DNA of 64,000 nucleotides, taken from positions 1 to 64,000 of the forward strand of contig JAKUCV010000378.1 in NCBI GenBank assembly GCA_028386065.3, in the 5' to 3' direction. The notes beneath the pieces are model-generated. The model worked only from the letters and a program-made list of their open reading frames with translations, did no database searches and was not told where the DNA came from. Shown here one piece after another: positions 49,624 to 61,749 of this stretch. The position numbers were made by a program, and so were the translations under genes. Origin of the DNA: Turnera subulata. Lineage: Eukaryota; Streptophyta; Magnoliopsida; Malpighiales; Passifloraceae. Position 1 is the first letter of the stretch. Each line of letters begins with the position of its first letter.

Positions 49624-51304
49624 GGGTGCGTTTGGAACGCGGGACAGGGACGGGCGCGTTGGGACTTCGTCCCAAAGGGGGATGTTTGGAACGGTGGACA
49701 TACTGTTCACGAGGGACGCGAGTCCAAAAAACTTGGGACAAAATTGTTTTTTTTCGTCCCAAGGAAAAGGGGGGGACGGAGTCCCGTCCCAAGGACTACA
49801 CTGTTCCTGTGCCGATTTTGCCCCCGTTAAAATTTTGAATTGCCAAGAAAGCTAAGACTATAAAAACATAAAAATAAAACAAAATAATTCATTCCACTCT
49901 CTCTTCTTCCCCCTCCCCCCGACTCCTCTCTTCCTCCTGTTACTCTTCTCCCCTTCCTCTCTTTTATTTTCTTTTTCTTTTTTTTTTACTTTCTTCATCT
50001 TCCTCTCCTTTCCTCTTCTCCATATTTTTTTCTTCAACGTCTCTGGATCTGTTTGAGGTGACGGCACAATATCAAAGGAAGAGGAGGGAAATCGGAGAGA
50101 GGAGGAGAGGAAGAGAGGACATGGCGGATGGGAGGAGGAGGCTCTGGGGTTGAGGCGGTTGTGAAGACGGATCTAATCTTTGCCGATGACTGCTGTGGCA
50201 AAGAGGAAAAGCGTGAAAGAAGAAAAGGAGATGGAGGGAGGCAGGGGTGGAGGGGAGGGGAGGAGAGGAGGCGGCGAATGAGAGGTGTTGTGGTTATGGA
50301 TTGATGGTTTGTAATTTTTGTTATCCTTGTGGAAGAATTGATTGGAATTTTGTTTGATATAATTTTGATTTTGGGTTCTTAGGAATTGATAAGGGGGAGA
50401 AGATGATAGAGGAGGAGGAAGGTGCTGGATTTGCGCGCAGAGGGGAGGGGAAGAGAAGAGGAGTACGGCGGTGGAGAAGACAGAAAGAAGAAAAAAAATC
50501 AAAGTTGAATAGCAAAGAAAAAAATATATATAACTCGAATCTTAAAAAATTGTTAAATTCTTATTCGTTTCATTTTTTCTTTTAGACATTTTAGCAATTT
50601 GAAATCTCATCCAGATTGTCCATAAAAAATAATTCTAACAATTATTTGTAATGGATATATGATGATATTAAATATTGCTAATTTTTTTATCAATATTAAT
50701 ATGTGAAAATGAATTTTGGAATAAAATTTTTTATTTATGTTATTTTAATATTTTGTATGGATGTATTATTAATAAAAAAATATTTGTAGTAAAATGTGAA
50801 TTTCCTTATGATTGATTTATAATCAACCATTTAAACCATTCTATCTTCATAATGTTAAAATATCATGCACAATAATAAAAAGTCTAAATTTCCATATGAT
50901 CAATTTACAATCAGCCATTCTATCATCACAATTTCAAAAAGTCATACACAATAATAAAAAAATCTTCTTGATTTTTTTAAAAAATCGTAATGTAATTTTT
51001 TTCAAGTTACAAAAATGCTCCAAGCATTGTACTTGATTTTTATATCATAAAGTTAAATGATTAATTCTTAAAATTGCCAAAGTTGCATACTTGATAACTT
51101 CTTACAGCATCAAGGGTAATATTGACATTACAGTATTTAGTCCCGTGCTGTGTCCAGCTAACCAAACATAATTCAGTACAACAGTCCCATTTACTATCCA
51201 TCAAACCAAACACTACATTGGACAGTACAATTGTCCAGTCCAGTCCCGTCCAGTCCAGTCCAGTCCAGTCCCGTCCAGTCCCGTCCAATGAACCAAACGC
51301 ACCC
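49624..51304. mobile_element. Non-autonomous TIR element with 3-bp duplication
   Basis: Starts GGGTGCGTTTGG and ends CCAAACGCACCC, a perfect 12-base terminal inverted repeat, flanked by TTG on both sides (49621-49623, 51305-51307). Subterminal regions hold many GGGAC/GTCCC and CCAGTCC/GGACTGG units. The centre is G/A-rich (50070-50480) then AT-rich. No transposase is seen. A 3-bp duplication fits PIF/Harbinger- or CACTA-type elements; the superfamily is uncertain. Confidence 0.55.
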
Positions 51305-51969
51305 TTGGCTCCGTCTCAACGGACAACGGACCCGGAGATATCTAGAGAAGTCTAGCTTATAAATATCTAGTGGCTTTCACTTACTTCAAAGTTCAAAGAA
51401 ACTTTCCTTTTTTGCATCAGTGTGTGTTTCCTTTCTCGTGAAAACACCAAAACAATCCATTTTTCTTTTGTTTTTCATTAGGAAAACACCAAAAATATGT
51501 GACGCAACTAACTGCGAAAATGGGATTCCGAATAATTTAGTGGCTGCAAACTGCTTCCAGGATTTGGAGGGTTAATTGTCATCACCTATCTAAAACGCCT
51601 CTGTTATATCATAACATCCAAAAAGTTTGAAAGTATTATTAACACTAAAAATGGGTTTACAAATGAAAGAAACATAAAGCTTTTATAAGATGGCAGCTAA
51701 TGCTTTTTTTTTTTTTAACAAAAGCTCCCATCATCTCCAAACCCTGCTTTATGTATCAAAAATTGAAAAAGGAAAACCAAGAACAATTATCCCCAAATGC
51801 AGGGCAATACAACAATATCACATAAATTCCTTAAGGTGTAACAAAAGGAAAAAATCATCTTAGGCTTATGTTGCCTATCATCTCGCCAAACTCTTGTGTA
51901 CTATCGATATAATCTTAGGCTTATGCTGCCTATAACGCCAAACTCTCTTGTGTACTATCGATATAATTA
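51305..51969. other. Intergenic and 3' UTR of laccase gene A
   Basis: No frame. A short direct repeat of 'CTTAGGCTTATG(T/C)TGCCTAT' lies at ~51858 and ~51913 next to the stop codon. Confidence 0.5.
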
Positions 51970-54347
51970 CTAGCAGACGGGCAGATCTGCCGGTGGAGGT
52001 TCTAGACTTTGTAATTCTCCAACTCCATTCTCTACCACGAAAGCCATGGCCAGACCCCATCCAATATGAACATCCAAGTGACAGTGCATAATCCAAACGC
52101 CTGTTAATGAAGGAAAAAAGAAGAAGAAATTGATTAGTATAATGTTCTATGAAACAATTATTCTAATATTGGACTAGTATTTTCTTTTTCCAATTTTTGT
52201 TACCTGGGTTGTCAGCTACGAATCTGATGACTGCCCATCCATTAACAGGAACCGCAACAGTATTCCTCATAGGTGGATCAACCAAATTAAATTTGGACAC
52301 ATCCTTTTTAGGATTGAAATTTCCAAACCCTTCAGCTACAATGAAAAAATCATATCCGTGCAAGTGAATTGGATGGTTTTCCGGGCTAATAATACTTGTG
52401 TCCTGCAACACAACCTGCACCCTTGACCCATACTTCAACTTGTACAATTTAGTACCCCGAACAGGCTGCCACAGTGCCTGGCTCACATTCCCGGTGTAAT
52501 CGAATTTCACCGGAGGGTTCGCCGGGAAATCAGTGGTGAAGACTCCGGGGATGTTGTGGTGGTGAGCTTGCAGTAAAGAGTAATTGGAAGGAAGCACAAA
52601 GGAGACATTGTTCATGCTGGCAGTGAAGCGGGTACCATTAATGGGCCCTTGACACCTCCTGGCCCTAAAGTTCTTAGGGCATCTCTGGACCCCAAGCCCA
52701 ACAGTGAAGAACAGGTTCTCATCAACATCACTAGGGACCTCAGCTTGCTTTGGGAATCTAAGGCTGTTACTGAAAGCTGTGACGGTGGCTGTGTCATTGA
52801 AGGCAGGGAGTAATGGCATGATTGGTTTGGTTGTGCATTTAGTAGGGCAGAGGGCTGCCTTGTATTCAAGGATGGCTGTGGTTGTGGTGTTAGCAAAGGG
52901 GACATTTTGGGCACTCTGGTAGGGACGTGCGGCTATGTAATATTGGGCCGGTGGCTGGTCACCTGAGATTAAGACATCAGTGGTTTGGCCTGGGCCTAAC
53001 ATGATCACTGAGGTAGTGAAGGGCTTGAGGTAAGAAGCATCAGCACCCACAACTGTGAACTTGTGGTTGGCTATGGTGAAGAATAGTTCTTGATTGAGTG
53101 CAGCGTTGATTACCCTGAGGAGGTTTGTCTCACCTAAGTCGATTGGTACTATGACAGTATCTGCAAACCCATTTGTTGAATTAATCATTCATGCCTAAAC
53201 GATTTTGTGTTACAGAATTGTGTTACAGAAGAACATAATGATACCTTGCTTTGAGCAGTTATAAAGATCACCAGGTTGACCATTAATAGTGTATGCATCA
53301 GACAAATTTGGAGCAGCTCCTGTTCTAGTTGCCTGTCTAATTACGTCTATGGGGTTACTGTCCCACCATTCCCCTGATCAAATAATAACGGGGTCCCAAT
53401 TATTTTAATATCTTAATCTCAAACCAAGAGATTGTGGTAAAAAAGGGGAAAAGAAAGTCAAACCAAGAGAGATACAATTAATATTCCTGTTGGTAATAGG
53501 TATTATTGACTACACCAACTATATAAGTATTGTAATTGCTTGTAATAGACTGAAAAAAATTAAAAATACCATACTATAAGTGTTACTGTCACCATGAAGT
53601 ACTATTAGTATAGTAGATAGGAAATGGTAAGTAAATACTAGAAGTGATTCTATCATCATTACCAAGAAGAAGAGGAGTTTCGCGATGTGGTTTAGCAAAA
53701 GGGTAGGAGGATCCTTCTCTTGGGTGGATAATTAGAGCACCATAAACGGTGGCTCTAAGCCATGAACTATGAGCATGCCACCATAGTGTCCCTTCTTGAC
53801 CGTCAACAGTGAACCTGTAGGTGTAACTCCCTCCTGGCCTAATTGGACACTGGGTCACAAATTCAGGCCCATCTGCCCATCCAGTCCTCATTTGCCTAAT
53901 ACCATGCCTGCAAAAATACAACATTGTATATAGATAGATACATAAAAATTTAATATTTTTATCATCGTGATTGCTAAACCATGCATGCTTAAGGCCAATG
54001 AGGTTGTGCTATTTTACCAGTGAATTGTAACGTTGTATCGAGCTCTGTTGACAACGTTGACAACTAGAGTATCTCCATTATTGATTTCCAAGGTTGGTCC
54101 CGGGTACATTCCATTTACCGTGATAGTGTTGTGGGTTTTACACAGCCTCTTCACTTTCGTTGCTTGAACCTGTTGCATTTACAATGTTTCGTGAAACAGA
54201 ATATGATCACTGAGAGCAAGTAGAGATATAAAGAAGGCTTACAACAAAATCGTGGTAGTGTGTTTTTGCATTGGCTATTGACAATGTGGAAGCCAAAAGA
54301 ATCAATAGACCCAAGGAGAAGATTGACAAGTGACGATTGATCTCCAT
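51970..54347 (-). CDS. Laccase A (LAC5/12/13 type), intact, 572 aa
   Basis: Exons on the minus strand: 54347-54243, 54169-54018, 53907-53663, 53373-53245, 53160-52204, 52100-51970, total 1719 bases. A signal peptide (hydrophobic [16 protein letters not shown]) is followed by three cupredoxin domains. All four copper motifs are present: IHWHG (split over exons 2/3), [17 protein letters not shown] and [12 protein letters not shown] with Leu in the type-1 axial position. Many N-glycosylation sites (e.g. [18 protein letters not shown]). Laccases are secreted multicopper oxidases that oxidise monolignols with O2 in the cell wall. The start [18 protein letters not shown] and the six-exon layout fit the LAC5/12/13 branch. 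A miR397 site is well preserved at 53091-53111. The second copy, at 58673-61496, lies upstream. Confidence 0.92.
53091..53111 (-). promoter_or_regulatory. miR397 target site in laccase A mRNA
   Basis: The plus strand reads TGATTGAGTGCAGCGTTGAT (then T), i.e. the miR397 sequence itself except at its positions 2 and 21; the mRNA (minus strand) is therefore almost fully complementary. miR397 is the conserved plant microRNA that cleaves laccase transcripts, and the site lies where expected, in the exon encoding [15 protein letters not shown]. Confidence 0.85.
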
Positions 54348-54447
54348 TTCTCTTTTCTTTGCTCTAAGCCTTTCTCTTTTTTCTTGGAGGAGTTGGCCTA
54401 AAGCTTGTTTGAGTGATGGTAGTGAAATGTGGAGGAAGAGTTTGTCG

Positions 54448-54502
54448 TTTATATAGGAAGAGTGTTAAGGAAAGAGAGTGGTTTGAGGTTGGCAGATTAG
54501 GT
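54448..54502 (-). promoter_or_regulatory. Laccase A promoter: TATA box and MYB-type site
   Basis: TATATAAA at 54448-54455 and ACCTAAT (minus strand) at 54496-54502, 149 bases before the ATG. ACCTAAT fits the secondary-wall MYB-responsive consensus ACC(A/T)A(A/C)(T/C) and is followed on the minus strand by TGCCAACC. The same arrangement recurs upstream of laccase B. Confidence 0.6.
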
Positions 54503-54612
54503 TTTGATTTAGCAAAACCGGTGGTGAGGAGATTCCAGGGCGAAAAACTTAGCTCAATCGATCGGTGTAGGAGTTGTTGCACCCACTGGCACATATGCAT
54601 TCAATAATTTCT

Positions 54613-57600
54613 CTAATGCTTGTTTCACAAGTCTTAAATTTTTCCTTATTGTTGAATTTCCAAGAAATCACCATCATTAATGCTAATTTTCGCTGGCTAG
54701 AAATGGGTTTAAACTGTTCCAAGAAATTTTTCAATCAGGTGCTTAATTCCGGTGAAAAGGAAAACCGACATTTGCCTGAAACGTTGTGTTCCCATAGGTC
54801 AAGAGTTTTTTCTTGTCTTTGTGGTTTTATATGTTCTTTCTCCATAGACAAACTTAATTACATAATACTTCCAATTCAAAAGGAAAGGTAGGCATGATAC
54901 TCCATCTCACTATTCCAAACAAAGATGCTAGTTTGTCAAAAAGAAACAAAGACACCGATGTAGGCATCCAACCTTCAAACTTGCGACAAAAAGAAAGGCA
55001 ACACTATTAAAATGACACGGTAATTTGCATACTCGTCATTTTCTTATTTATGGGCTGGTACCCAGAAATAATTACCTGGGTTGTCTCTGTAGTTTATGGA
55101 TTAAAGTGTTATTTTGCTATAGTGGTTGGAAATGGTATAAAACTATAACTATAACCACAAATTTCTTAACTGCAATTTCGGTTGGAGTGGATGTTAAAAG
55201 AGGCAACTAGCATATATTATATTAGGTGGCTTGTCAGGTACATAACTCGTGAACACAGGTCCATAAATTGCAGACTCTTAATCAAGACACACATTTATAA
55301 TCGTAGCTAGTATCGACCACAGCATAATTAAGAACCTTTACCGAGTGTACAAGCTTGATTGAAGCTAAAAAACAAGAATATGGACCCAGCTGGTATTATA
55401 TTGTCACGTGTTGTCTCCTTCAATTCAATGGCACTGATTTGTTAAGTCCCATTCAACTTTTCGAAGGAGTTAAAATATTTCATTAAGGTTGAGCATTCTA
55501 AGTAAATCTTGTTAAACTTGCTTATTGAAGCGAGTACTTTTTACTTAAATTGTCTAGGTAGATTAGGGTTGTTGTTGTCTCACATTTCAGACAACTTTTT
55601 TTTGCACCCATCATTCAAAATAAATTTTAATAACACATTTTAGAATAATGAGGACTGGAGAAATCATATAGGTGATGTATAATGAGAAGGACATAAGAGG
55701 CGTAATGTTCAGGATTTTGATATAGGTGAACAAGATTGACAACACTTTTGAGCAGTTGGTAAAGTTTGTTATTGACTTTTGAGATTTGGAGTTGGATGGC
55801 TAATTGGAAGTCCTGACTGATATTAAAATTCATTGAAGAAGCAAATGGTTACTTTGTCAATTCTATGAACTAATGGTTACATTGTCAATTCTTTGTTTGA
55901 CAAAAAAAAGAGGAGGGGGGTGGCGGGCGTACTTTGCTAATTCAATCAACCAAAAAGGAATGCTCTGCTTTCCAACAATTCTGTTTTCTCCATTTCCCTT
56001 TTCCTGTCATCAATGTCAAGTTGTTCTTTGCTTTATTATCCAGGTTTGGATTGCAGTAGAGGTAGCTAGTATATATTTTCTAACCATTTTACCGTTAGTA
56101 AACTTAATTATGGTAAATTCCCACACGATTTGTCCGTTTTTTCCCTCTTTCCTGGAATCATTAATCGGTAAAAATTTTGCATGAATGGGTAGTTAATTTC
56201 CAATAGTCACAATAGGAAAAAAAAAGCCAAGAAGGGGACAACCATAACGAACCAAATTTGCTAGAAATGGACTGCTTAGCAACCTAGCATATGCTTGGTG
56301 TAAGGCTCACTGCACCAGGCCTACATTAGAAAATGACTAGCATCTAAAATCTAACCATATTTCAGATAAGTTCTGTATCATCATATCACATTTAGTTGGC
56401 AAGTTAAGTTCACTAAAGGGAAAATTAATTGCTTTTCCGTGTTGTAAGTTAATTCATGTGGAAATTCCATCATTAAGCGATTGATTGAGTACAAAGATAA
56501 AAAAGAACTCATACCCTGCAGGTTTTTATGGTAGATTTTGTTTCTTAAAAATCTGATGAACTTCTGACACACACTTTACCAAACAACTGGTGGTTGCATA
56601 TGCTAGCTGCTCAGGATCGGATCAAGCTAATAGTTGCTGTATTAAAACCGTATTTGTGATGATGTAATTTAGCTTCTGAAACTTCCAAGTTGAAATCACC
56701 ATAATCATACAATGCACCAAACTAAAATCACCAAACTCAGTATCCCTGACCCAAAGTTCAATCTTTGGCGTCTTCAGTCAAGTCCCAAGGACGATGATGA
56801 TACCACTAATTAATGCCTTTTTTTAACTCTAAAAAAGACTCGGTATCTTGTATTACTATGGAAGGCATGCATATTCTACGTTGATATATCAAAAGAAAGG
56901 GAATGAAGAAGCAACTGTCTGATTTAGTACCGAGGACGGTCTAAATGCTTAATTTTTGGAAGCTTGTGGATGTTCTGCTCTTTGTAATTTTTATACTAGG
57001 TATGATTACGTACTTGAACTGTACATATAGAAAAGTACAACAAGAAAAACCAAGATACATGATCCAATTGTAAAAGTTTAATATCAAGCACAAAAACGCA
57101 TGCTATATAATTAGACAATTGCTAACATCATTACAATGACGGATTCTGTGGACCAAAGTATGATCTGGCGGGTAGGTATGTAAGAAACAAATGGGTTAAA
57201 CAAAAAAAAAAAAAGGTATATTAGAACCATTGCTTTTCTAACTATGCCTAAGTTAAAAAAAAAAAAATCTTGATATCGCCGACATTAGGGTCTTTCTAAT
57301 GATGCTTCGCACTTTATATTTTTTTTAAGAAGATGTAGCTTAGTATTTGATTGTCTAACTGACAGGTTCTCTTATGATGCTTTGGGCTTAACAAAACTAG
57401 CTAGTGTCGAGTAGTTGGATTCTAGGATACTATTGATTGTCAATATTTTTTTAAAAAAGAAAAAGCTCGGTTGTTATTATAATTTATTCTTGATCCTCTA
57501 GGCCAAAAAAAAAAACCTACATTACTTTATTTTGAGAAACGGAAACATTTCTTGTTTTTATCTAATTTTATTTTAGTTTTTCATGGGCTTGTAGAGCTTT

Positions 57601-58672
57601 GAAGCCCACATCACTTTTTCCTTTTTCACAGTGAAGAAAGCCTACTTCAAACAAGTAGAAAATACTCCCAATGAATTTTTTTTTTTGGTCTGAATACTCC
57701 CAATGAATCCAAGATATCATCATTGTCTTAATGAATGAAGGTGATGATAATGGAACCCCGGGAATTGGGATTAAAGAGATCTTAATCAGCTTCAACTTTG
57801 GCTCTTTAGACCAACCCGCATTGGCATGTTACACTCACTCAATTACCTGAGCCTTTGTGGGTCACACACTAACAATGGGTCTTCTCTTCAATCCACCCAG
57901 AATCATCAGTTTTCTTTCCATATATGCCAAAAGAAATGGTGAGAGAGAATCACGGGTGTGGATTAGTGTCATGCCAAAGGAGGCAAGTAGCCGCTGATAT
58001 GTTTATTCTGTATCTGTACTAATGCCTAATGCTGGTTGAAAATTTGGGCTATTTTTGTAATGAAGTTAACGCTTTTTATATCAAAAAGAAGAGAATAATA
58101 GATGTGATAGGACTAGGTAAAGTGACCTGAATAATTATGTTTATGAAGCAAAAAAACAATAGATTAGGCGTTGTCATAACCTATGCAATGAAATTATTAA
58201 AGAGTGGAAGAACATGAGAAAATCTGGGATTTGAGAAGCACCATGATTTGGATGTATTATTCTCTTATTGTCACAATAACATCCACTAGTGCCAAGTTAG
58301 TGAATACCAGTTGAATAACTGGACGGTTTTGGGAAATTTGTTCTCCCTTTTCTTGCTTTCCTTTAATTAAGATAGGACTATGAAGCAGAGGACAGATTAA
58401 AGAGGACAGATTAAAGAGAACTGAAATTTTTCTGCTGCATTGAACTATTGTAAACAATTACACTTAAGAATCAAAAGACATACATGGGGAATCAATCTAT
58501 AACTCAACAGTGCCCCCAATGTTACATCCAGGGCACCATCTACAAGAAACAATGAAACATAGCAAAAGAACTAGGTCCCCAAATGCAGGGGAAAACAATA
58601 AACTGAGCTCAAATACTAAAAAAGAAAACATACAACATAAAGAGAACACTTGAATCAATTCTGTAACTGGTC
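54613..58672. other. 4-kb spacer between laccase genes, no gene seen
   Basis: AT-rich. No frame longer than chance with family resemblance, and no recognised transposon ends. Confidence 0.5.
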
Positions 58673-61496
58673 TCAGCAAATAGGAAGATCTTCTGGGGGA
58701 GACTCTATAGATTCCAATGTTCCAACTCCATTCTCAACCAAGAAAGCCATGGCCAGACCCCAGGAGATATGAACATCCAAGTGACAGTGCATTAGCCACA
58801 CACCTATTTAGTCACAGAGAAACAGAACAAAACTTCAGTTAAAACCAGAAACATCCAATTAATGAACAAGTAGCGGTATACTTAAGAGTTCAAAATTTTT
58901 ACCTGGATTATCAGCAACAAATCTAATGACTGCCCATCCATTCACTGGCACTGCAACTGTATTCCTCAGTGGAGGATCCACAAGATTAAAGTTAGCAGGA
59001 TCGGTTCTGGGATTGAAGTTACCAAACCCTTGTCCTACAATGTAGAAATCATATCCATGAAGGTGAATTGGGTGATTCTCTGGTGTGACGATGCTTGTAT
59101 CCTGCAACACAATTTGCACCCTAGAACCATACTTGAGCTTGTACAGCTTCGTCCCCGGAACAGGTTGAAACAGCGACCGGCTAACGTTCCCGGTGTAATC
59201 AAACCTTCTCGGAGGATTAGCCGGGAAATCGGTGGTGAAAACTCCTTGAATACGCTGGTGGTGAGCTTGAAGTAAAGAGAAATTAGAAGGGAGAACAAAA
59301 GATACATTGTTCATGCTTGCCGTGAACCGGGTTCCATTAGGCCCCTGACACTGGGCGGACTTGTTGAAATTTTTAGGACATGGGTTAAGTCCTAACCCAA
59401 CCGTGAAGTACAAGCTCTCATCGATATCTGTCGGAACGAAAACCTTGTCGCGGCTTTTGAAGCTACCGGTGAAGGAGGTGACGGTGGCAGTGTCATTGTA
59501 GGCTGGTAGAGGTGGCATGATTGGTTTGCCGGTTGAGCAATTCTTGCCACCGCAAGGAGCGGATTTGTACTCAAGAATGGCGGTGGTGGTGGTGTTGTCG
59601 AACGGTGCGTTTTGTGCGCTTTGGTAGGCCCGTGCCGCCATGTAATACCTCGCCGGTGACTGGTCGCCGGAGATCAAAACGTCTGTGGTTTGGCCTGGTC
59701 CAAGCATGAGGACGGAGGTGGTGAAGGGCTTGACGTAGGAGGCGTCGGCCCCAACAACTGTGAGCTTGTGTTTGGCGACGGTGAAGAAAAGTGGCTGGTT
59801 CAGGGCGGCGTTGATGACCCGGAGAAAGTTTGTCTCGCCGGAATTTATTGGAACTATTACTGTATCTGCAAGAGAAATCAGTGAAGCAGGTTATATTCTC
59901 TGGAATTGTAAGTATCCGTTGGTAGTTATTATTGGCGGGGAAATTCTGATGGGCTTGTTTTTTTTTTCAAAGGTGGCCTATTACTTGAGGTAGCCCATGG
60001 CCCGGCTCAAGCTGATTTTTTTTATTTTTTTTTCCAACACCATAATAATACTGTTCTTACAAATGTGAAAAAATCATTTCGTTTATAGTCAATGGTCTGT
60101 GAGAAAGCATGGAGGGACAGGACAGGGGAGCTATGAGAAAAGAATAGTGAGTAGGAGACCATGCTTGAAAAGTTCGTACCATCATTAGCTTCAGGAAATT
60201 TTGTTTCTTGGAACAAAGCAAGAAAAGAAAATTTTGATTAGATTTTGTAACCACTTTCTGCCAAATGATGATTGTTTTTCTTTCTTTTTCTTATGACAAA
60301 GATTTTCGTTTTATAAAAGAAACATGTTTGTTTTTCAACTACTTCTAGAACGGTAGAACCTCTTTTTTGGCTGAGAAGTTTTTTTCTTGGTACATAAAAT
60401 TGAATGTTTTTAGTAGTTACTAGTGTGATATAGCAATCGCCAAGGGGAAAAAACAAGTGAAGAATTCGTTTTAGAGAATGCAAACCTTGGCTGGAGCAAT
60501 TATAAAGATCACCAGGTTGACCATTGATGGTATATGCATCAGAAATGTTTGGTGCTCCCCCAGTTCGTCTTGCCTCGTTTAAGACATCAACAGGATTCGC
60601 ATTCCACCATTCACCTGATCATAAAAAATTAGCCATTTGATCACGCAATTAGTGAGTCGGTACTAGCTCACATGTAAGTCCTAGCTAGCTCTTGCATTGA
60701 ACTAGCTAAGAGCGATTTAGTGAAACGAAATATGATTGATTATTATTACCAAGAACGACTGCTGTTTCGCGATTTGGTTTTTGGAATGGGTATGAAGAAC
60801 CTTCTTTGGGATGGATAATTAGAGCACCGTAAACGGTGGCTCTAAGCCAAGAACTATGAGCGTGCCACCATAGTGTGCCTTCTTGTCCTTGAATGGTAAA
60901 CCTGTAGGTGTAGCTTCCACCAGGTCTAATTGGGCACTGGGTCACAAATTCTGGCCCATCTGCCCACCCTGTTCTCATTTGCCTAACCCCATGCCTACAA
61001 TGAAGAGAATAACAAAGAAAAACAAGAACTTAACACAATGTGTGCAATATGTTTTCCAAGGAAAAAAAAAAATCTATAGAGTATCAAAGATTAATTACCA
61101 ATGAATTGTGATATTATATTTGCCCTTGTTGGCAACATTGACAACCAGAGTGTCTCCGTTGTTCACTTCTAGTGTTGGTCCTGGGAACATCCCATTAACA
61201 GTGATTGCATTCTGGGTCTTGCACAGCCTCTTCACTGGAGTTTCTTGAATCTGTGTAACATGTTAGAAATGGTCAGTATATGTCCATAATGATTCTACAA
61301 TACAAGGAGTAAGGACAGGCTTAGTTAATTAATGAAGCAGAGTACTAATAAGTAATGAAGACATACAACAAAGTCATGGTAGTGAGTCTTGGCGCCACTA
61401 GCCAGGGACAATGCAGAAGCTAGAAGCAACCAAAGGCCTAGGAAAAAGAAAGGATTATGAGTAGTGGTGGAGAAAATGTTTCTAAAAGCTTCCATC
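58673..61496 (-). CDS. Laccase B (LAC5/12/13 type), exon 1 carries a 1-base insertion
   Basis: Exons on the minus strand: 61496-61367, 61250-61099, 60994-60750, 60614-60486, 59865-58903, 58803-58673, with the same splice phases as laccase A. The total is 1750 bases, one more than a multiple of three: between ATG at 61496 and the conserved [12 protein letters not shown] there is an extra A (sense CCTTAGGCC near 61440 where CCTTGGCC would fit). Read strictly from this ATG, the frame hits TAG within the signal peptide. Exons 2-6 are fully open and hold [23 protein letters not shown] and [12 protein letters not shown], so the mature enzyme would be intact. The result is either a recent null allele, a sequencing error, or use of an unseen start. 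Without the extra base it is 582 aa. Confidence 0.85.
59796..59816 (-). promoter_or_regulatory. Degraded miR397 site in laccase B
   Basis: The position equivalent to 53091-53111 differs from miR397 at five positions (2, 3, 6, 9, 12), mostly changes toward G or C. That is too weak for normal plant microRNA cleavage. Confidence 0.6.
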
Positions 61497-61591
61497 TCTC
61501 TCTCAAGCTCACTTGAACTGACAATGGTTCAGTTTGGTAATGTAGGTAAGTAGCTAGCTAGAATGTGGAGAGTGAGAGCGAGGATGGTCTC

Positions 61592-61653
61592 TATTTATAG
61601 GAAAATTAAGGAAGAAAGAAATCTTTGTCATGAGGGTGTTGGCGAGATTAGGT
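61592..61653 (-). promoter_or_regulatory. Laccase B promoter: TATA box and MYB-type site
   Basis: TATAAATA at 61592-61599 and ACCTAAT (minus strand) at 61647-61653, 151 bases before the ATG, flanked by GCCAAC. Spacing matches laccase A within 2 bases. Confidence 0.6.
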
Positions 61654-61749
61654 TTCGATGAATAGGACCAAGTGGGTACAATCCCAGGGGACATACTTCG
61701 TTCAACTCCATAGAGGGAGGAGTTAGTTAGCCTGTTGCACCCACTAGCC

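Noticed and set aside
51878..51960. The short repeat beside the laccase A stop as a regulatory element or terminator
   Set aside because: It is just a ~20-base imperfect direct repeat; no known 3'-end signal is contained in it.
51970..52100. A Met axial copper ligand in laccase A, differing from laccase B
   Set aside because: It came from reading the wrong frame; both genes encode Leu at this position (HIGWGL and HISWGL).
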